Below are positions 27,294 to 33,719 of a stretch of 44,023 nt of DNA, one piece after another. The notes under the pieces were generated by a model, which saw only the letters and a list, made by a program, of their open reading frames with translations, was not told where the DNA came from and did no database searches. Position 1 is the first letter of the stretch, and each line of letters opens with the position of its first letter. This stretch comes from Pseudomonadota bacterium (GTDB lineage: Bacteria > Pseudomonadota > Gammaproteobacteria > Burkholderiales > Burkholderiaceae_C). The stretch lies in the NCBI GenBank assembly GCA_023390985.1, contig JAEWBU010000379.1, positions 1 to 44,023 on the forward strand. Direction: 5' to 3'. The position numbers and the translations under genes were made by a program.

Positions 27294-27312
27294 TCCTTCG
27301 TCCAGCTGCCGC
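27294..27312 (-). promoter_or_regulatory. Shared leader block, copy upstream of hemerythrin
   Basis: On the minus strand GCGGCAGCTGGACGAAGGA lies 87 bases before the hemerythrin start, matching the block before the second ADH at 17 of 19 positions and nearly the same distance. It sits in the 244-base divergent gap before the channel gene. This is the best candidate for a shared control element of the stress cluster. Confidence 0.5.
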
Positions 27313-27451
27313 AAGGAAGGGCCTGCGGCCAAGGTGATCAACGGGCGATCCGCTGCAGGGGTAGCGCGGAACATGGCCGCTGAGGGAGTTCGACGCCGCC
27401 AAGGTCGCGCACCCCCCGCGTATGCTGCGTCCTCCTTTCGGGAGACACGAC

Positions 27452-28519
27452 ATGCAGGACTGGCTCGAGCCGCTCGCGGGAAGCATCGTGCTTGCCATGA
27501 CCTTGGCGGACGTGTTTCTCACCGTCCTGTATGCGCGCGCGGGCACCGGGCTCGTCGCGCCGCTGCTTGCACGGTTCGTGTGGCGCGTCTTCAACGGGCT
27601 GGGCGGCGCGAGGCGCCCGGGCGTCCTCAGTTACTGCGGACCCGCGCAGCTCGTCGCGCTGGTGCTCGTGTGGGGCGTGCTGCTGTCGCTCGGATCCGCG
27701 CTCATGATCCATCCCGCGCTCGGTGCGGGTGTCGAATCCGGCTCGGGCCCGACCGACACCGATTTCGTCACCGCGCTCTTCGTCGGAGGCAGCAGCATGT
27801 CCATCGTGGGCGCCAGCGACTATGGCCCGACCAGCCCGGGCTACAAGCTGCTTTTCCTGTTCAACTCGCTGGTGGGCATGTCGGTCACCTCGCTCACGCT
27901 CACCTACCTGATGCAGGTCTACTCGGCCCTTCGCAGCCGCAACACCCTGGGGCTGATGATGCAGGCGCAGAGCAACGACACCGGCGACGCCGCGGAGCTG
28001 ATCGCCCGCTGGGGTCCGAAGGGACGCTTCGACGGCGGCTACAACAACCTGTCCACCCTGGCCGGCGAGATGGCGGCGATCAAGGAGACGCACCATTTCT
28101 ATCCCGTGCTGTTCTACTTCCGCTTTGAAGAGCCGTACTACGCGCCGTCGCACATCCTGCTGATCGCACTCGACGCGGCGGCGCTGGTGCGCACCGCCCT
28201 GGATCCGCGCGAACTGGGCTGGCTGCAGGAATCGGCGGCGCTGGCGGAACTCGAGAGGGCCAGCGCCTTGCTCCTGCGCACCTTCAACCGGAGTTTTCCG
28301 ATGTCCCGCGATCCGTCGGCGGGCGACCCGCACCCGGAAGAACGCTGGCGGCTGCGCTACCGGAATGCCTTGCTGCGGCTGCGGGACGCGGGCATACCCA
28401 TCCGCCCGGACCCGGAAGCCGGCGCGCGCGAATACGCCCGGTTGCGGGCGGACTGGGAGCCGGGACTGGAGGCGCTCGCGCCTGCGGGAACTGATACGGT
28501 GGTTTTCGGCGGCAACTGA
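27452..28519 (+). CDS. K-channel-like membrane protein with altered selectivity filter
   Basis: A 355-residue protein with hydrophobic segments at about 8-28 and 66-87, a re-entrant pore-like stretch at 104-127 and a long helix at 132-160, as in two-transmembrane-type potassium channels plus an extra N-terminal helix. The pore stretch SIVGASDYGP (117-126) aligns without gaps to the canonical TTVGYGDLYP, keeping V, G, D and P but replacing YG by AS. A helical cytosolic domain of about 190 residues follows with no RCK/TrkA nucleotide motif. The start is supported by GGGAG upstream. Related membrane proteins in proteobacteria are annotated only as ion channels; conduction is not established. Confidence 0.75.
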   Translation: MQDWLEPLAGSIVLAMTLADVFLTVLYARAGTGLVAPLLARFVWRVFNGLGGARRPGVLSYCGPAQLVALVLVWGVLLSLGSALMIHPALGAGVESGSGPTDTDFVTALFVGGSSMSIVGASDYGPTSPGYKLLFLFNSLVGMSVTSLTLTYLMQVYSALRSRNTLGLMMQAQSNDTGDAAELIARWGPKGRFDGGYNNLSTLAGEMAAIKETHHFYPVLFYFRFEEPYYAPSHILLIALDAAALVRTALDPRELGWLQESAALAELERASALLLRTFNRSFPMSRDPSAGDPHPEERWRLRYRNALLRLRDAGIPIRPDPEAGAREYARLRADWEPGLEALAPAGTDTVVFGGN

Positions 28520-28635
28520 GACTGATGGAGGCGGGCGCCTGCGGCCACACTCGCCCCATGTCCTCCAGGTTCCTTCCGTGGGGTCGCCCGTGGTTGCATC
28601 CGCATCGCACTTCCAGCCTTTGACGGCCGGTGGCA

Positions 28636-28842
28636 ATGGACGACTACGAGCGGCAACTCGAGGCATGGCTGGAGCTGGAGCGGGCCGCGATCAGGGCCGA
28701 ACTGCAACTCCAGGGGCAGGATCCGATCGAGAGCGCAGTGGAACGCAGTGAGAAGATCGACGCCGCCGCGAAGCTCAGACAAGAGGCCGATGCGCTCCTG
28801 AATGAACTATCGGGCGGCTCGGGCCGCTTTCCATCTTCATGA
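28636..28842 (+). CDS. Small helical protein of unknown function (68 aa)
   Basis: A 68-residue acidic, almost wholly helical protein (MDDYERQLEAWLELERAAI start, then SEKIDAAAKLRQEADALLNE). Codon third positions are strongly GC-biased over the first 55 codons, which supports coding. The last dozen codons overlap the convergent hemA end by six bases. A GTG two codons upstream is an alternative start; no strong ribosome site is visible. Not recognised as a family. The 116 bases before it, after the channel gene, hold no other gene. Confidence 0.45.
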   Translation: MDDYERQLEAWLELERAAIRAELQLQGQDPIESAVERSEKIDAAAKLRQEADALLNELSGGSGRFPSS

Positions 28843-30078
28843 GCGAAGGAAGAACCTCCGTACCGCCGCCGAGGCGTGCTCGTGGACCTCTGGGTCGGCC
28901 ATCCTCAGCTCGTGCCGTGCTCCGTGCAGCAGCTTGCCGACCAGCCGCCTGGACAGCTGGTCCAGCGCCGCATCCGCTCCGTCCCTGGCCACCAGCTTCC
29001 TGGCTCGTTCGAACTCGCTGAGCCGCCAAGCTTCGGCCTGGATGTTGAGCTGCTGGATCAACGGCACCGAGCTGCGCTGGCGCAGCCAGCGGGAGAAATC
29101 ACGCACCCCTGTCTCGACGATCGCTTCCGCCTGGGCCACGGCGGCGTGCCGGCCGGCGCGCCCCGACTCCACGATCCGGCTCAGGTCGTCGACGGTGTAG
29201 AGGTACACGTCCCGCTCGCCCCTGGCCTCCGATTCGACATCGCTCGGGACCGCCAGGTCGATGAAGAGCATCGGGCGTTGCCTGCGGGCCTTCATCGCGC
29301 GGCGGATGGCGCCCAGTCCGATGACCGGGACCTGGCTGGCCGTGCAACTGATCACCACGTCGAACTCGTGGAGCCTCTCGCCGAGATCGCGCAGCTTCAT
29401 GGCGCTGCCGCCGAGCTTGGCGGCGAGCGCCTCGGCACGCGCCGCGGTGCGGTTCGCCACCGCCACCGATTCCGGCTTCCTGGCCGCGAAGTGGTTGGAA
29501 ACGAGATCGATCATCTCGCCCGCGCCCACGAAGAGCACGCGGCAGTCGCGAAGATCGGCGAAGAGCTCCCCGGCGATCCGCACCGCCGCCGCGGCCATGC
29601 TGATCGAGTGCTCACCCAGGGCCGTCGAAGTCCTGACCTCCTTGGCCACGGCGAAGGACCTCTGGAACAGCTGGTTCAAGGTGGGGCCGAGGCTGCCGAG
29701 TTCTTCCGCTACTCCCACGGCCACCTTGAGCTGCCCCAGGATCTGCGGCTCGCCCAGGACCATGGACTCCAGGCCGCTCGCCACCCGGAACGCGTGCCGG
29801 GCCACCAGGCGGTCGTGGAGAGCGAGGCTGCACGATCGAAGGCGGCGGATCGAAGCCCCGGCCGTCGCGGCGAGCCAGTCGTAGGCCGGCTCGATGCCGT
29901 CCTGGGAACCGGCGCAGTAGATCTCCGTCCGGTTGCAGGTGGACAGCAGAGCCACTTCCGGATGGGGCAGGGACCGACGCAGGCTGTCCAGCGCCGAGCC
30001 GAGCTTCTCCGTCGGTACGGCGAACCTCCCGCGCACATGGACGGGCGCGGTGGTGTGGTTGATGCTGACGGCCCACAT
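28837..30078 (-). CDS. hemA: Glutamyl-tRNA reductase
   Basis: A 413-residue enzyme that reduces glutamyl-tRNA to glutamate-1-semialdehyde, the first step of the C5 tetrapyrrole pathway. The N-terminus MWAVSINHTTAPV is diagnostic, the catalytic cysteine is C48 in STCNRTEIY, and GLESMVLGEPQILGQLK and the NADPH loop FVGAGEM follow. The dimerisation domain closes the protein. The start at 30078 is chosen because GGAG lies nine bases upstream and the family N-terminus begins there; a TTG ten codons earlier is unlikely. The usual prfA/hemK partners are absent, so it may be a second hemA copy. Confidence 0.94.
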   Translation of the reverse strand: MWAVSINHTTAPVHVRGRFAVPTEKLGSALDSLRRSLPHPEVALLSTCNRTEIYCAGSQDGIEPAYDWLAATAGASIRRLRSCSLALHDRLVARHAFRVASGLESMVLGEPQILGQLKVAVGVAEELGSLGPTLNQLFQRSFAVAKEVRTSTALGEHSISMAAAAVRIAGELFADLRDCRVLFVGAGEMIDLVSNHFAARKPESVAVANRTAARAEALAAKLGGSAMKLRDLGERLHEFDVVISCTASQVPVIGLGAIRRAMKARRQRPMLFIDLAVPSDVESEARGERDVYLYTVDDLSRIVESGRAGRHAAVAQAEAIVETGVRDFSRWLRQRSSVPLIQQLNIQAEAWRLSEFERARKLVARDGADAALDQLSRRLVGKLLHGARHELRMADPEVHEHASAAVRRFFLRS

Positions 30079-30163
30079 GGACAAACGCTCCGGATCGATG
30101 CGAATCAACGTTCCCCTCGGGCTGTACTCTGGGGTCTGTCCGGCGATCGCACACTCACCTTTT

Positions 30164-30186
30164 CACGGGAGAGTGCCGTGTTTTTT
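30164..30186 (+). terminator. Short hairpin followed by T6 in the hemA-msrA gap
   Basis: CACGG (30164-30168) and CCGTG (30176-30180) form a five-base stem with a seven-base loop, directly followed by TTTTTT. This is the shape of a weak intrinsic terminator on the plus strand. It lies upstream of the msrA -10 candidate, so it may stop read-through antisense to hemA or act as an attenuator. Confidence 0.3.
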
Positions 30187-30246
30187 GTGTATCCGAACCT
30201 CACGGGTGCCGGGACCGGCCGATCAACAGGGGCGCCACCTTCGCGC

Positions 30247-30252
30247 TATAAC
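30247..30252 (+). promoter_or_regulatory. Candidate -10 box of msrA
   Basis: TATAAC stands out in otherwise GC-rich sequence, 32 bases before the msrA start codon, giving a predicted transcript start near 30259. No good -35 hexamer is visible 17 bases upstream, so an activator or alternative sigma factor may be needed. GGGAG follows at 30275-30279 as the ribosome site. Confidence 0.4.
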
Positions 30253-30283
30253 GGGTCCACGCATGCTTCACACGGGGAGCCCC

Positions 30284-30973
30284 ATGAACAGGATGTCGAT
30301 CGCCGCCGCCGCCCTGGCCGTTGCAAGCTGGAGCTTTCCGGGATTCGCCGCCGAGAAGGCGGTGCAGCTGCCGCCCCCCGCCCAGGACGTGCCTGCCACC
30401 GCCGCCACCGAGACCGCCGTATTCGCGGGCGGCTGCTTCTGGGGCGTCCAGGCCGTGTTCCAGCACACCCGCGGAGTCCTCAACGCCGTATCGGGCTACG
30501 CCGGAGGCGAGCAGCGCACCGCCCGCTATGACGCGGTGGGCACGGGCCGCACCGGGCACGCCGAGTCGGTCCAGGTCACGTACGACCCGAAGCAGGTGTC
30601 GTTCGGGACGCTGCTGCAGGTCTACTTCTCGGTGGCGCACGACCCGACCATGCTGAACCGGCAGGGCCCCGACGTCGGACCGCAGTACCGGTCCGCGGTG
30701 TTCTATCGCAGCGCGGAGCAGAAGCGGGTGACGGAGAGCTATATCGCGCAGCTGGACGCGGCCCGGGTGTACCCCGCCAGGATCGTGACCGAAGTGCGCC
30801 CGCTCACCGGCTTCTTCGCGGCGGAGGCCTACCACCAGGACTACGCGACGCTTCACCCCGACTCACCGTACATCGCCACCTACGACCTGCCGAAGATCGC
30901 CAACCTCAAGTCGGTCCTGCCGCAGCTGTACCGCGAGCAGCCCGTGCTGGTCTCGGCGCAGCCGAAGGCGTAG
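30284..30973 (+). CDS. msrA: Secreted peptide-methionine (S)-S-oxide reductase
   Basis: A 229-residue MsrA that reduces methionine-S-sulfoxide in proteins. Residues 1-22 are a signal peptide (SIAAAALAVASWSFPGFAA), so it works in the periplasm. The catalytic cysteine is C51 in FAGGCFWGVQAVFQ, followed by GYAGG, VTYDP and PQYRSAVFY. C51 is the only cysteine in the whole protein, so the usual resolving cysteines are missing and recycling must use an external thiol. The start at 30284 follows GGGAG closely; the ATG seven codons upstream is less likely. It converges on the aldo/keto reductase gene with nine bases between. Confidence 0.93.
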   Translation: MNRMSIAAAALAVASWSFPGFAAEKAVQLPPPAQDVPATAATETAVFAGGCFWGVQAVFQHTRGVLNAVSGYAGGEQRTARYDAVGTGRTGHAESVQVTYDPKQVSFGTLLQVYFSVAHDPTMLNRQGPDVGPQYRSAVFYRSAEQKRVTESYIAQLDAARVYPARIVTEVRPLTGFFAAEAYHQDYATLHPDSPYIATYDLPKIANLKSVLPQLYREQPVLVSAQPKA

Positions 30974-30982
30974 CGGTCTCTT

Positions 30983-31816
30983 TCAGAGCATCTCGAGCGG
31001 CATGGGCCTCGATGGCGGCGGGAACATCGCGTCCAGCTCGAGCAGATCCGCCGGGGTCAGTGAAAGGGCGAGTGCGCGCGCGTTCTCTTCGAGCCGCTGT
31101 CGACTGGCGGTCTTGGGGATCGCGATCACGTCGTCCTGCGCCAACAGCCAGGCGATCGCCACCTGCGCGGGCGTGGTTCCCAGTCGCCTGGCGAGGGCGA
31201 CGAGGGCGGGCTTGCGCAGCAGGCGGCCCTGCTCGATGGGCGAGTACGCCATCACCGGGATGCCGTGCGCGCGCAGCCACGGCAGCAGGTCCCACTCGAT
31301 GCCACGCCGGCCGAGGTTGTAGAGCAACTGATTGACCTGCGCACCAGCGCCGCCGGCCACGGATCGCAGCGACTCCATCTGGTCCAGGTCCAGGTTGCTG
31401 ACGCCCCAGTGCCGGATCTTCCCGGCGCGCTGCAACTCCTCGAACGACGCCACCGTTTCCGCGATCGGCACGCTGCCCGGCCAATGCAGCAGGTACAGGT
31501 CGATGGCGTCGACCCCCAGCCGCTTCAGGCTTTCGTTGCAGGCGACCTGCATCTTGCGGCGCGAGGCGTGGTGCGGATAGACCTTGGACACCAGGAAGAC
31601 CCGGTCGCGGCGGCCCTGGATGGCTTCGCCGACCAGTGCCTCGGCCGCCCCGTCGCCATACATCTCGGCCGTATCGATCAGCGTCAGGCCGAGGTCGATG
31701 CCGTGCCGCAGCGCGTCGATCTCTTGGGCGCGCAGGCTCGGCTCTTCGCCCATGTGCCAGGTTCCTTGGCCGAGGGCCGGCACCGTTTCGCCGCAGGGGA
31801 GGGCGACGCGCTTCAT
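30983..31816 (-). CDS. Aldo/keto reductase
   Basis: A 277-residue NADPH-dependent TIM-barrel oxidoreductase. The catalytic tetrad can be placed in LIDTAEMYGDG (Asp and Tyr), LVSKVYPHHAS (Lys) and LYLLHWPGS (His). YSPIEQGRLL and VIAIPKTASRQRLEENARA supply the cofactor phosphate site. Family members reduce aldehydes and ketones such as methylglyoxal; the substrate here is unknown. The start at 31816 is the ATG before MKRVALPCGETVPALGQGT, the family N-terminus; the upstream open frame is a shadow. It begins ten bases after the FmdB-like gene and is probably co-transcribed with it. Confidence 0.93.
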   Translation of the reverse strand: MKRVALPCGETVPALGQGTWHMGEEPSLRAQEIDALRHGIDLGLTLIDTAEMYGDGAAEALVGEAIQGRRDRVFLVSKVYPHHASRRKMQVACNESLKRLGVDAIDLYLLHWPGSVPIAETVASFEELQRAGKIRHWGVSNLDLDQMESLRSVAGGAGAQVNQLLYNLGRRGIEWDLLPWLRAHGIPVMAYSPIEQGRLLRKPALVALARRLGTTPAQVAIAWLLAQDDVIAIPKTASRQRLEENARALALSLTPADLLELDAMFPPPSRPMPLEML

Positions 31817-31826
31817 GCGATGAGCA

Positions 31827-32054
31827 TCAAACGCAGCAGCCGCACCCCGCCGCGTGCCGCATCCGCCCATAGCGCCCATCCCCGGTCTCGCGCTCGTGCA
31901 GCGAGGCCATGCCGCCGACGTGCGGACTGGCCGCGATGACGCGCGTGGCGGCTGCACCGCACTTCGGGCAATCCGCCGCGCTGTCGCGGTCGGCGATGCG
32001 CCGCAGCTCGGCAAACGCGCCGCAGCGGGCGCAGGCGTAGTCGTACGTGGGCAT
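31827..32054 (-). CDS. FmdB-family zinc-ribbon protein
   Basis: A 75-residue protein. The FmdB signature MPTYDYACARCG is at the N-terminus, and CPKCGAAATRVI completes a two-CxxC zinc ribbon. The C-terminus ends in the cysteine-rich AAGCGCCV, resembling other short FmdB proteins. FmdB is often linked to amidase genes as a putative regulator; no FmdA-type amidase is nearby. The start at 32054 is chosen because MPTYDY is the invariant family N-terminus. A 99-base gap separates it from the MocR gene on the same strand. Confidence 0.88.
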   Translation of the reverse strand: MPTYDYACARCGAFAELRRIADRDSAADCPKCGAAATRVIAASPHVGGMASLHERETGDGRYGRMRHAAGCGCCV

Positions 32055-32153
32055 CAGGCCTGCCACTGTTCCACGTCCGGCGATCGCGCCTTGTAGGAAG
32101 GGCTCCACTCCTGGGAGGTGGCCGGCCCGGCCGTGCGCCGCCGTGGGATGTCT

Positions 32154-33602
32154 CTACGCCTGGGCTGCCTTTCCGGCCAGCGTGGTCGCAAGCTCGCCGA
32201 GCGTCCTGAGCGCGGCCGGCATGGCGTCCGGTTCGGGATGCCCGTAGTTGACGCGGAAGAACTGCCTGAACTGTTCGTCGGGCGAGAAGATCCGGCCGGG
32301 TGCGATGCAGACCTGGCGATCCAGCGCCATCCGGTGCAGGTCCAGCGCGTCGACGCCGGCCGGCAACTCGACCCACGTGAAGTACCCGCCCTGGGGCCGC
32401 GTGAAGCGGCTGCCCTCCGGCATGAACGCGTCCAGGCAGCGCAACGTGAGCTCGCAGCGTGCCGCCAGCGCCTTGCGCAGCGTCCGCAGGTGGTTTTCGT
32501 AGCCGCCGCGCTGCAGGTAATCGAGCACCGCCACCTGCGACGGAACGGAGACGCCCAGGGTGCTGGACATCTTCAGGAACTCGACTTCCCGGGCGAAGCG
32601 ACCCGCCGCGGTCCAGCCCACGCGGTAGCTCGGTGCGAGCGATTTGGAGAACGAGCCGCAATGCAGGACCAGGCCCTTTTCGTCGAAGGCCTTCGCCGGT
32701 GACGGCCGGTTCGGGCCGAAGAACAACTCCGCGTAGACGTCGTCCTCGATCAACGGAACCTCATGCTCGGCGAGCAGCCGGACCAGCGCCTTCTTGCTCT
32801 CGGTGGGCATGGAGGCCCCGGTGGGGTTCTGGAAATTCGTCATCAGCCAGCACGCCTTGACCGGCTGCCGCGAGAGCAGGTCGCGCAGCGCCTCCACCTG
32901 GATGCCGTCGGACGGGGAGGTGGGGATCCGCACCGCCTTGCGCTGGAGCAACTCCAGCATCTGCAGGCAGCCATGGAAGGTCGGTGCCTCCACGGCGACG
33001 AGGTCTCCGGGCCGGGTCGCCGCCTCGAGGCACAGCTTGAGCGCTTCCATGGCCCCGTTGGTGACCACGATCTCCTCGTGCGACACGCGCGTGCCCGTGG
33101 CGAGATAGCGCCTGCCGATCTCCCGCCGGAGTTCCGGATGGCCTGGCGCGAGACTCTCCAGGTGCCCGCGTGCGGACAGCTTGCGCAGGGCCGGCCCGCA
33201 GCCGCGTGCGAGCGGCCCGAGCGGGAAGAGCGCCGGGTTCGGAAAGGCGGACGCGATCGGGACCACCTCGTGCATCCGGATGGACTGGAGCACGTCCAGC
33301 ACCATGCGGTTCACGTCGACCACCGCCGTTTCCTTCGGCGGCTGCGAGAGCGGGGGCTGTTCGCGCGGGCGTGTCACGCCGTTGACGAAATAGCCGGAAC
33401 GGCTGCGTGCCTCGACGATGCCCCGCGCCTCCAGCAGGTAGTAGGCCTGGAACACCGTCGCGCGGCTGATGCCGCGGCTGTCGGCCATCTCGCGCACGGA
33501 AGGCAGGCGGTCCCCCGGCGCCAGCGTGCCGCTTGCCACGTGCGCCTCGATGTCCTGCGCCAGCGCCTCGTACTTGGTCATGTCTTCCGCGCGTGGGTTC
33601 AT
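32154..33602 (-). CDS. MocR-type (GntR-aminotransferase) transcriptional regulator
   Basis: A 482-residue MocR regulator: a GntR winged helix (YEALAQDIEAHVASGTLAPG, LPSVREMADSRGISRATVFQ) covers the first ~80 residues, then a linker and a fold-type I aminotransferase domain. The PLP lysine is in SFSKSLAPSYRVGW, and TNFQNPTGASMP and the tyrosine/aspartate in IEDDVYAEL complete the cofactor site. Such proteins sense PLP, amino acids or derivatives. Two starts are possible: ATG 33602, or ATG 33581 with GGAAG just upstream; a -10-like AATATT lies so close to 33602 that the shorter form is realistic. It is divergent from the PAS kinase. Confidence 0.9.
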   Translation of the reverse strand: MNPRAEDMTKYEALAQDIEAHVASGTLAPGDRLPSVREMADSRGISRATVFQAYYLLEARGIVEARSRSGYFVNGVTRPREQPPLSQPPKETAVVDVNRMVLDVLQSIRMHEVVPIASAFPNPALFPLGPLARGCGPALRKLSARGHLESLAPGHPELRREIGRRYLATGTRVSHEEIVVTNGAMEALKLCLEAATRPGDLVAVEAPTFHGCLQMLELLQRKAVRIPTSPSDGIQVEALRDLLSRQPVKACWLMTNFQNPTGASMPTESKKALVRLLAEHEVPLIEDDVYAELFFGPNRPSPAKAFDEKGLVLHCGSFSKSLAPSYRVGWTAAGRFAREVEFLKMSSTLGVSVPSQVAVLDYLQRGGYENHLRTLRKALAARCELTLRCLDAFMPEGSRFTRPQGGYFTWVELPAGVDALDLHRMALDRQVCIAPGRIFSPDEQFRQFFRVNYGHPEPDAMPAALRTLGELATTLAGKAAQA

Positions 33603-33628
33603 GCGCGGAATATTGCACGGAACGGACG

Positions 33629-33659
33629 CTGGACCGGTCCTCGACGCCGCATCTGGTCC
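33629..33659. promoter_or_regulatory. Candidate MocR operator between the regulator and the PAS kinase
   Basis: CTGGACC (33629-33635) and CTGGTCC (33653-33659) repeat 24 bases apart. The first is embedded in the perfect palindrome GGACCGGTCC (33631-33640). Repeats in the same orientation with about two helical turns between them are typical of MocR operators. On the minus strand they lie just upstream of AATATT (33610-33615), a possible -10 for the regulator, which would suit autoregulation. Confidence 0.4.
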
Positions 33660-33719
33660 GGCCGTGGAAGAGCCCCTTCGACGAGACTCGCCCGCCCCCC
33701 AAGACGCAGACCTCATTCC

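Noticed and set aside
30079..30108. hemA start at the TTG ten codons upstream
   Set aside because: The family N-terminus begins at the ATG at 30078, which has a GGAG site at suitable distance.
32763..33719. N-terminal extension of the PAS kinase by more than 300 codons
   Set aside because: The extension is the antisense of the MocR regulator and has no PAS or other domain pattern; the GTG at 33720 fits the domain start.
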